A stretch of 16,406 nt of DNA, taken from assembly GCA_964424205.1 (NCBI GenBank), contig CAYRIF010000052.1, forward strand, positions 1 through 16,406, in the 5' to 3' direction. The stretch comes from CAYRIF01 sp964424205. GTDB lineage: Bacteria; Bacteroidota; Bacteroidia; Cytophagales; Cyclobacteriaceae. Below are positions 1 to 5,196 of the stretch, in pieces. The number at the start of each line of letters is the position of its first letter. Positions within the stretch are counted from its first letter, which is position 1. The notes under the pieces are model-generated. The model made no database searches, was not told the DNA's origin, and saw nothing but the letters and a program-made list of their open reading frames with translations. A program made the position numbers and the translations under genes.

Positions 1-671
1 AAAATTGGTTGTTCCAATCCAATATCCAAATAAAGCACCTGATGTCCTATCGTATGCCCTGGCATTGATTTGATAATTACCGTACTATCTCCAAAAACAT
101 CATAATCACCATTCAATTTTTTTACATTCTTTAAATCTTTAATCATATTATAAATATCGGCTTGTTGCGTTTGTGCCGTGTCATTTGTGAAATAATTATA
201 TTCACTTTCTTGTACTAACCATATCGCATTTTTGAGGGCATTGGCATGACCTACATGATCAAAGTGAGAATGTGACAAAGCGATATACTTAAAATCATCA
301 ACTGTTAAATCAATTGATTTCAACTGATTAACTAATGAATCCGTTCTAGAAACTGTAAATGCCCCAAGCGTATCGGTAAACGGCTCTTCTAAACCGACTA
401 AACTTTCAGGTAACCCTGCGTCCCACATAAGATTTCCTTTTGGATGCGAAATAACATAAAATGCATCGGCTAATTCTTTGGATTGTCCTTGGTAGGTTGT
501 GTCTTCAGAAAATAATTCGAGTTTATTGGCGAGAATTTTTCCTCCAGAAAAGACATGTAGTGTTATGTTAGGTCTATCACTCTTTTCAGACTCCATAGTA
601 TCTGACGTTTTTTTTGAATCGGAGCAAGCAAATGTTGTCACTAGAGTTAGAAATAATAATAATTTTTTCAT
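1..671 (-). CDS. Metallo-beta-lactamase-fold hydrolase, AHL-lactonase-like lipoprotein (partial, C-terminus off window)
   Basis: The gene starts with ATG at 671 and runs leftward off the window, so 223 residues are visible. The N-terminus is a lipoprotein signal: MKK, a hydrophobic run, then TTFAC with the lipidated Cys at residue 16. That predicts membrane anchoring outside the cytoplasm. The metallo-beta-lactamase zinc motif HSHFDHVGH gives ligands His134, His136, Asp138 and His139, and PGHTIGH at 204-210 supplies the next histidine (His206). The spacing and the PGHTxGH form match the AiiA/AttM N-acyl-homoserine lactonase branch better than true beta-lactamases. The later Asp and His ligands would lie beyond the window. 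Lactone hydrolysis is inferred from the family; the substrate could be another lactone or ester. The gene lies just downstream of a duplicated sufB end, in the same orientation as sufB. Confidence 0.85.
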   Translation of the reverse strand, partial: MKKLLLFLTLVTTFACSDSKKTSDTMESEKSDRPNITLHVFSGGKILANKLELFSEDTTYQGQSKELADAFYVISHPKGNLMWDAGLPESLVGLEEPFTDTLGAFTVSRTDSLVNQLKSIDLTVDDFKYIALSHSHFDHVGHANALKNAIWLVQESEYNYFTNDTAQTQQADIYNMIKDLKNVKKLNGDYDVFGDSTVIIKSMPGHTIGHQVLYLDIGLEQPI

Positions 672-704
672 ACGTATATTTTTAAAATGGTTTAATAATT
701 TACA

Positions 705-752
705 TTAGCCTACACTTCCTTCAAGTGTCGACGCCAATAATCTTTGTGCTTC
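705..752 (-). pseudogene. Detached duplicate of the sufB 3' end (about 15 codons plus stop)
   Basis: This 48-bp stretch matches the end of intact sufB (858-905) at 43 of 48 positions. Read on the minus strand it still encodes EAQRLLASTLEGSVG and a stop, against EAQKLLALTLEGSVG in the intact gene. Three of the five differences are silent and two change residues (K to R, L to S). No start codon or rest of SufB is attached: the homology ends abruptly at 752/753. It is a remnant of a tandem duplication, of a second sufB, or of recombination between sufB alleles. The 105 bp between the two copies carry an inverted-repeat element. Confidence 0.8.
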
Positions 753-761
753 AATGCTCCA

Positions 762-829
762 TCAGAGTCTCTCGGAGAGGACTCTGTATGTCCATAGAAT
801 TACTCAGCGTCCCTTCCGAGAGACTCTGA
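762..829. repeat. Compact inverted-repeat element between two sufB 3' ends
   Basis: Perfect 15-bp arms lie at 762-776 (TCAGAGTCTCTCGGA) and 815-829 (its reverse complement). The left arm can also fold locally, because CAGAGTC at 763-769 is complementary to GACTCTG at 780-786, with additional pairing inside. The same core therefore occurs three times, twice in one orientation sense and once inverted. It is more GC-rich than the surroundings and lies exactly between the two sufB end copies. It looks like a small REP/MITE-type intergenic repeat, but no target-site duplication is obvious and no second copy is visible elsewhere in the window. It could also act as a strong 3' hairpin for the sufB transcript. 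Confidence 0.65.
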
Positions 830-857
830 GCGCGTATCACGTTTTTTTTACCATTGC

Positions 858-2303
858 TTACCCAACACTCCCTTCAAGTGTCAACGCCAATAATTTTTGT
901 GCTTCTACCGCAAACTCCATTGGCAGTTTATTCAATACATCTTTGCAATAGCCGTTGACTATCAATGCCACGGCACTCTCTTCATCTAGCCCTCGTTGCT
1001 TGCAGTAAAAAATTTGATCCTCTCCTATTTTAGAAGTAGTTGCCTCATGTTCTATCTGCGCACTTTTATTTGAACATTCTATATATGGAAAAGTATGCGC
1101 GCCACATTGATCTCCCATTAATAATGAGTCACACTGCGAGTGGTTTCGTGAATTTTCTGCCCTCTTGTGAATCTGCACCAAACCTCTATAACTGTTTTGA
1201 CTCTTTCCTGCAGAAACTCCTTTTGAAATGATTCTGCTTCGGGTATTTTTTCCCAAATGAATCATTTTTGTACCCGTATCCGCCTGTTGCATATTATTAG
1301 TCACTGCTACTGAGTAAAACTCACCAACCGAATTATCACCCTTCAAAATACAGCTTGGGTATTTCCACGTCACCGCCGAACCTGTCTCTACTTGCGTCCA
1401 TGATACTTTGGAATTATCACCGGCACAAATTGCTCTTTTAGTCACAAAATTATAAATGCCACCCTCTCCCTCTTTATTGCCGGGATACCAATTTTGTATG
1501 GTCGAATATTTCACCTCTGCATCTTTCTTAATATATATTTCTACGACTGCCGCATGCAACTGATTTTCATCCCGCTGCGGTGCCGTACATCCTTCTAGGT
1601 AACTCACATATGATCCCTCTTCCGCTACAATGAGTGTTCGCTCAAACTGCCCCGTATTGGCAGCATTGATTCTGAAATAAGTAGAGAGCTCCATCGGGCA
1701 TCTTACTCCTTTTGGAATGTAACAAAACGAACCATCTGTAAAAACAGCTGAATTAAGCGTAGTGAAATAATTATCATTGACAGGCACTACCGAACCTAAA
1801 TATTTTTTAACCAACTCAGGATGTGCTTGTACCGCTTCGCCAAAAGAACAAAAAATGACACCAATTTCCGCTAGTGTTTCTTTGAAAGTAGTTGCCACAG
1901 ATACACTATCCATCACCACATCAACCGCAATACCTGAAAGCCTTTTTTGTTCATTTATGGAGATCCCCAATTTATCAAATGTTGCCTTCAGCTCAGGGTC
2001 AATATCATCTAAACTGTCAGGTGCTATTTTTTGTTTAGGCGCGGAGTAATATATAATGTCTTGGTAATTCACTTTTGGATAGTCCACATTTGCCCATTCC
2101 GGTTCTTCTAATGTCAACCATTTTCTGAAAGCCTTCAAACGCCATGCTAGCAACCACTCCGGCTCTTCTTTTTTAGCAGAAATAAAACGAATAATATTCT
2201 CATTAAGTCCTTTCGGAGCATCATCGCTTTCTATATTGGTTTCAAAACCATATTTATATTCCGAGGAGGTTACCTCATCCAATAATTCATTGCCTTTACT
2301 CAT
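858..2303 (-). CDS. sufB: Fe-S cluster assembly scaffold protein SufB
   Basis: SufB is the scaffold subunit of the SufBCD complex, which builds Fe-S clusters in the cytosol with sulfur from SufS/SufE. From the chosen ATG at 2303 (MSKGNELLDEV) it has 481 residues, close to the family length. The C-terminal beta-helix block has CDSLLMGDQCGAHTFPYIE at about 391-409; its first Cys (391) aligns with the essential Cys405 of E. coli SufB. It is followed by NKSAQIEHEATTSKIG and the family ending EAQKLLALTLEGSVG. An upstream in-frame ATG at 2342 is rejected because the likely -7 promoter box (2340-2347) overlaps it and the 13 extra residues do not look like SufB. sufC, sufD and sufS are not adjacent: downstream there is a duplicated sufB end and an unrelated lipoprotein gene. 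Confidence 0.97.
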   Translation of the reverse strand: MSKGNELLDEVTSSEYKYGFETNIESDDAPKGLNENIIRFISAKKEEPEWLLAWRLKAFRKWLTLEEPEWANVDYPKVNYQDIIYYSAPKQKIAPDSLDDIDPELKATFDKLGISINEQKRLSGIAVDVVMDSVSVATTFKETLAEIGVIFCSFGEAVQAHPELVKKYLGSVVPVNDNYFTTLNSAVFTDGSFCYIPKGVRCPMELSTYFRINAANTGQFERTLIVAEEGSYVSYLEGCTAPQRDENQLHAAVVEIYIKKDAEVKYSTIQNWYPGNKEGEGGIYNFVTKRAICAGDNSKVSWTQVETGSAVTWKYPSCILKGDNSVGEFYSVAVTNNMQQADTGTKMIHLGKNTRSRIISKGVSAGKSQNSYRGLVQIHKRAENSRNHSQCDSLLMGDQCGAHTFPYIECSNKSAQIEHEATTSKIGEDQIFYCKQRGLDEESAVALIVNGYCKDVLNKLPMEFAVEAQKLLALTLEGSVG

Positions 2304-2339
2304 TACAAACCAATATTTAGACCTGTTAAAATTAGATGA

Positions 2340-2347
2340 CAAAAGTA
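2340..2347 (-). promoter_or_regulatory. Candidate -7 promoter box for sufB
   Basis: On the minus strand this reads TACTTTTG, a full match to the Bacteroidota -7 consensus TAnnTTTG. The -33 element is weaker: a TTAG/TTTA sequence about 21 bases upstream instead of TTTG. Transcription would begin roughly 30 bases before the ATG at 2303, which supports that start codon. Known: the consensus of the primary sigma factor in this phylum. Inferred: that it is used here. Confidence 0.5.
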
Positions 2348-2426
2348 CAATTTTTATTTGTAATTATTCTAAATAATGTTTCTGAATTTACAGAAAAGTT
2401 AAATCTTAAAGATTTCTTACGAGTGA

Positions 2427-2900
2427 CTATAATTGTATATGCCTGTACAACGCCTCTTCCAATGATATAAAAGTTTCGGTACGTTCAATGCCCTCTACTT
2501 TTTGGATTTTATCATGTAACACTTTTCTAAGGTGCTCTGTATCACGACAGTGCAATTTTATAAAAATACCATAATTACCGGTCGTATAATTAATGGTGAC
2601 AATCTCTGGTATCGTCTTTAACTGTTCTATCACCTTATTATACAAGGAACTCTTTTGCAAGAAAATACCCATAAATGCAGAGATGTCAATGCCTAATTTT
2701 GAGTAATTCATTTTCAAGGTTGTACCTGTAACGATGCCCATCTCCTCCATTTTTCGCATGCGAACATGCACTGTTCCTCCCGAAACAAAGACTTTTTTTG
2801 CTATTTCGGTGTATGGCGTTTTGGCATCCTCCATTAATAAGGACAATATCTTTAAATCCACATTGTCAATTTCGTAATTTTTACCAGGTTTAGATTCCAT
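2427..2900 (-). CDS. Lrp/AsnC family transcriptional regulator
   Basis: This 157-residue protein has the standard Lrp/AsnC layout. An N-terminal winged helix-turn-helix spans about residues 10-60 (DNVDLKILSLLMEDAKTPYTEIAKKV, then VSGGTVHVRMRKMEEMGIV). A C-terminal RAM ligand-binding and oligomerisation domain spans about 75-150 (ISAFMGIFLQKS ... GNYGIFIKLHCRD ... EGIERTETFISLEEAL). Family members usually respond to amino acids and control amino-acid metabolism. The ligand here cannot be read from the sequence. It lies upstream of sufB in the same orientation with an 84-bp gap to the sufB promoter region, and is divergent from the tRNA-like transcription unit. An AT-rich inverted repeat upstream could be an autoregulatory site. 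Length and motifs are complete. Confidence 0.95.
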   Translation of the reverse strand: MESKPGKNYEIDNVDLKILSLLMEDAKTPYTEIAKKVFVSGGTVHVRMRKMEEMGIVTGTTLKMNYSKLGIDISAFMGIFLQKSSLYNKVIEQLKTIPEIVTINYTTGNYGIFIKLHCRDTEHLRKVLHDKIQKVEGIERTETFISLEEALYRHIQL

Positions 2901-2933
2901 AATTTATGAATTTTTCAATGATACATAATTAAA

Positions 2934-2958
2934 AGTAAATATAATGTAAATATTTACT
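2934..2958. promoter_or_regulatory. Candidate Lrp autoregulatory palindrome
   Basis: An inverted repeat AGTAAATA (2934-2941) / TATTTACT (2951-2958) surrounds a perfect 12-bp palindrome, GTAAATATTTAC, at 2946-2957. It sits 34-58 bases upstream of the Lrp start and just upstream of the -33 element of the divergent tRNA-like gene. AT-rich imperfect palindromes beside their own genes are typical Lrp-family sites. The region is very AT-rich, so chance similarity is possible. Confidence 0.35.
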
Positions 2959-2973
2959 AAATTTATTAAAATA

Positions 2974-3005
2974 TTTGCATAATAATTAAAGCCGCTTTAC
3001 ATTTG
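2974..3005 (+). promoter_or_regulatory. Promoter of the tRNA-like gene (TTTG-N20-TACATTTG)
   Basis: TTTG at 2974-2977 and TACATTTG at 2998-3005 both match the Bacteroidota consensus exactly, with a 20-base spacer in the expected range. Transcription should begin near 3010, leaving a leader of about 30 bases before the mature tRNA-like 5' end. This is the best promoter match I found in the window. Confidence 0.7.
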
Positions 3006-3041
3006 TACCAAGATAATTGCAAAAGGCAATTCATTTAATAC

Positions 3042-3184
3042 TGTAGGGTGTTGAAATTGGCAGACAAGCCCTCCTGTCTCGGGGGTGGAGAGTTTGGGAT
3101 AAACCCTAAATTTGAGCTTAGCAGCTGCTAGGCTCAAATTTAGAGGCTAACTACTCCGTGGAGGTTCGAATCCTTCTCCTACAG
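3042..3184 (+). tRNA. Class II tRNA-like gene with Leu-type body, GUC in the anticodon position and a giant variable arm
   Basis: A full cloverleaf can be drawn. The acceptor is TGTAGGG (3042-3048) / TCCTACA (3177-3183) with one G-U pair, and 3041/3184 could add an eighth. T8 and G9 follow. The D stem is TTG/CAA with loop AAATTGGCAGA, which includes G18-G19 and resembles bacterial tRNA-Leu. The anticodon stem is CCCTC/GGGGG, with loop CTGTCTC at 3074-3080 that places GTC at positions 34-36. The T stem is GGAGG/CCTTC with loop TTCGAAT. The variable region is 74 nt (3086-3159), against roughly 10-20 in ordinary class II tRNAs. Its stem GGAGAGTT/AACTaCTCC leads into a hairpin of about 16 bp (3107-3142) with an AGCT loop. 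The discriminator would be G3184; no CCA is encoded. It has its own promoter and terminator. The charging identity is unresolved: the body suggests Leu, the triplet would read Asp codons, and G73 plus a long arm could suit SerRS. It could also be a non-decoding tRNA-like RNA. Confidence 0.75.
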
Positions 3185-3210
3185 CTTTGGGTTTATGTTG
3201 TTTATTTAAG

Positions 3211-3238
3211 AGAGGTCTAGTAATAGTCCTCTTTTTTT
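3211..3238 (+). terminator. Intrinsic terminator of the tRNA-like gene
   Basis: The hairpin AGAGG (3211-3215) / CCTCT (3228-3232) has an inner CTA/TAG stem and a GTAA loop, and is followed by a T run to 3238. Outer A-T pairs extend it. It lies 27 bases after the acceptor end and before the acyl-CoA synthetase gene, so the RNA appears to be monocistronic, with a primary transcript of roughly 225 nt. Confidence 0.75.
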
Positions 3239-3352
3239 ATGTGCTTTTTTTAGCAACAATTTATTCTTACTGATTGTCAATCTTTATTTTTATGATTATT
3301 TTTAGTATTTTAGGTTTTTTGTAAAAACACTAATCACTAAAATATTATTTTT

Positions 3353-5035
3353 ATGGAAGATTACGCTTGGTTTAAATCTTATCCTAAAGGTGTACCGCAT
3401 ACTATTGACCCTGATGTATATCCTTCTCTCATAGAACTCTTCGACGAAAGTGTGCAAAAATTTGGCAGCCTAACTGCCTATACAAATCTTGGCGTTTCTC
3501 TCACCTATGCTGAAGTAGACAGGTTGTCTAAAAATCTAGCAGCTTACCTACAGGCACAACCAGGTTTAGAGAAAGGAGATAGGGTAGCAATTCATATGCC
3601 CAATTTATTGCAGCAGCCTATTGCGTTTTTTGGGGTGATACGAGCGGGTATGGTCGTTGTGAATACAAATCCATTGTATACTCCTAGAGAAATGGAACAC
3701 CAGTTTACTGATTCAGGCGCCAAAGCAATAATCATACTCACCAATTTTGCTTATAATTTAGAGAAAGTGCTTCCGAATACGCAAATCAATACTGTAATCA
3801 CTTCACAATTAGGTGATATGCTAGGCGCAGTAAAAGGCTCAATTGTAAACTTTGTGGTGAAGAATGTAAAGAAGATGGTACCTGCCTATAATTTACCAAC
3901 TGCTGTATCATTAAAAAAAGCGCTTAAAACTGGAAGCCAAAACACGTACAAGAAGCCAAGTATTACTGGTGCTGATATTGCCCTACTACAATATACAGGT
4001 GGCACAACAGGTGTAGCAAAAGGAGCCATGCTCACACATCGGAACATGGTTGCCAATATGGAGCAAAATTATGCTTGGATGGGTGAAAACCTGAAGGAAC
4101 GAGAAGAAGTGATGATTACTGCCTTACCGCTTTATCATATTTTTGCTTTGACCATCAATGGACTGATGATGTTTAAGATTGGTGCAGAAAGTATCTTAAT
4201 TACCAACCCAAGAGATATGTCAGCTTTTATAAAAGAGCTTAAAAAATCAAAATTTACCTTGATTACAGGTGTTAATACTTTATTTAATGGATTACTCAAT
4301 CAACCCGAATTTAAAAACATAGATTTCAGCAGGTTGAAATTAGCTGCTGGTGGCGGAATGGCCGTGCAAGATGCCGTAGCCAAATCGTGGGAAAAAGTAA
4401 CTGATTCTATTCTGGTAGAAGGTTATGGACTAACAGAATGCAGTCCAGTGGTAACAGACAATCCATTAGATGGAACGGGTCGAATTGGTTCTATTGGATT
4501 GCCTATGCCAAGTACCGAAATTATATTAATAGATGATAACAAAAAGACAGTGGCTCAAGGTGAGGTGGGGGAACTATGTGTCAGAGGGCCACAAGTAATG
4601 AAGGGATATTGGCAAAGACAAGATGAGACAGACAATGTTTTCATGGAAGGGGATTGGTTGTTGACTGGCGATATGGCAATCATGGAAGCTGATGGTTTTT
4701 TCAGAATAGTGGATCGTAAAAAAGAAATGATTAATGTTTCAGGATTCAATGTGTATCCGAATGAAATAGAGAATGTAATTGCCATGATGGACGAAGTTAA
4801 CGAAGTAGCAGTGGTAGGAATTCCTGATGACAAATCAACAGAAGTAGTGAAAGCCTATATCATCAAAAAGGATAATTCATTGACCGAAGATAAAATAAAA
4901 GCCTTTTGTAAGGAAAACCTAACAGGCTATAAAGTCCCTCGTCAAATTGAATTCAGAGATGAACTACCAAAATCTAATGTTGGTAAAATTCTGAGAAGGG
5001 TGTTAAAAGAAGAGGAGTTAGCTAAAAAAGGGTAA
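3353..5035 (+). CDS. fadD: Long-chain fatty acid--CoA ligase (acyl-CoA synthetase)
   Basis: This 560-residue AMP-forming enzyme activates fatty acids with ATP and CoA, for beta-oxidation or lipid synthesis, at the inner face of the membrane. The ATP-binding P-loop is YTGGTTGVAKG at 214-224. Further motifs are YGLTE at 358-362, TGD at 438-440, DGFFRIVDRKKEMINVSGFN at 447-466 (the fatty-acyl-CoA synthetase signature and hinge), and the C-terminal catalytic Lys in SNVGKILRR near 545. Length and order match the bacterial FadD branch of the ANL superfamily. The N-terminus (EDYAWFKSYPKGVPHTID) also resembles FadD, which supports the ATG at 3353. It follows the tRNA-like terminator, so it probably has its own promoter, though I see no clear box. 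It is convergent with the 601-residue gene, with 161 bp between them and no obvious terminator. Chain-length preference cannot be read from the sequence. Confidence 0.93.
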   Translation: MEDYAWFKSYPKGVPHTIDPDVYPSLIELFDESVQKFGSLTAYTNLGVSLTYAEVDRLSKNLAAYLQAQPGLEKGDRVAIHMPNLLQQPIAFFGVIRAGMVVVNTNPLYTPREMEHQFTDSGAKAIIILTNFAYNLEKVLPNTQINTVITSQLGDMLGAVKGSIVNFVVKNVKKMVPAYNLPTAVSLKKALKTGSQNTYKKPSITGADIALLQYTGGTTGVAKGAMLTHRNMVANMEQNYAWMGENLKEREEVMITALPLYHIFALTINGLMMFKIGAESILITNPRDMSAFIKELKKSKFTLITGVNTLFNGLLNQPEFKNIDFSRLKLAAGGGMAVQDAVAKSWEKVTDSILVEGYGLTECSPVVTDNPLDGTGRIGSIGLPMPSTEIILIDDNKKTVAQGEVGELCVRGPQVMKGYWQRQDETDNVFMEGDWLLTGDMAIMEADGFFRIVDRKKEMINVSGFNVYPNEIENVIAMMDEVNEVAVVGIPDDKSTEVVKAYIIKKDNSLTEDKIKAFCKENLTGYKVPRQIEFRDELPKSNVGKILRRVLKEEELAKKG

Positions 5036-5196
5036 CTTCTCCATCTTTTCGGTCATTAATCACGAGCGCCTTATTGCATTTTACCATCAAAATCACTTAT
5101 TAACCTAAGTTCGACGAATAATCTCAATCATTTTTTGTTCCTAGTAATACATGAAAAAAAACAGATGATATGCGGCATTTTGATATTACAATGGTA

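Noticed and set aside
754..951. Plus-strand open frame of 65 codons across the sufB end
   Set aside because: It runs through the inverted-repeat element and antisense to sufB, with no family pattern or promoter.
1777..2049. Plus-strand open frame of 90 codons inside sufB
   Set aside because: Antisense shadow of a well-conserved gene, low-complexity composition and no recognisable motif.
2304..2342. Longer sufB start at 2342
   Set aside because: The -7 box overlaps it and the 13 extra residues do not match SufB proteins.
3042..3184. tRNA-Sec, tmRNA or intron-containing tRNA
   Set aside because: The D stem is 3 bp, the anticodon is not TCA and no selenocysteine genes are near. There is no tag reading frame, and at 74 nt the insert is far too short for a group I intron and lies in the variable region, not the anticodon loop.
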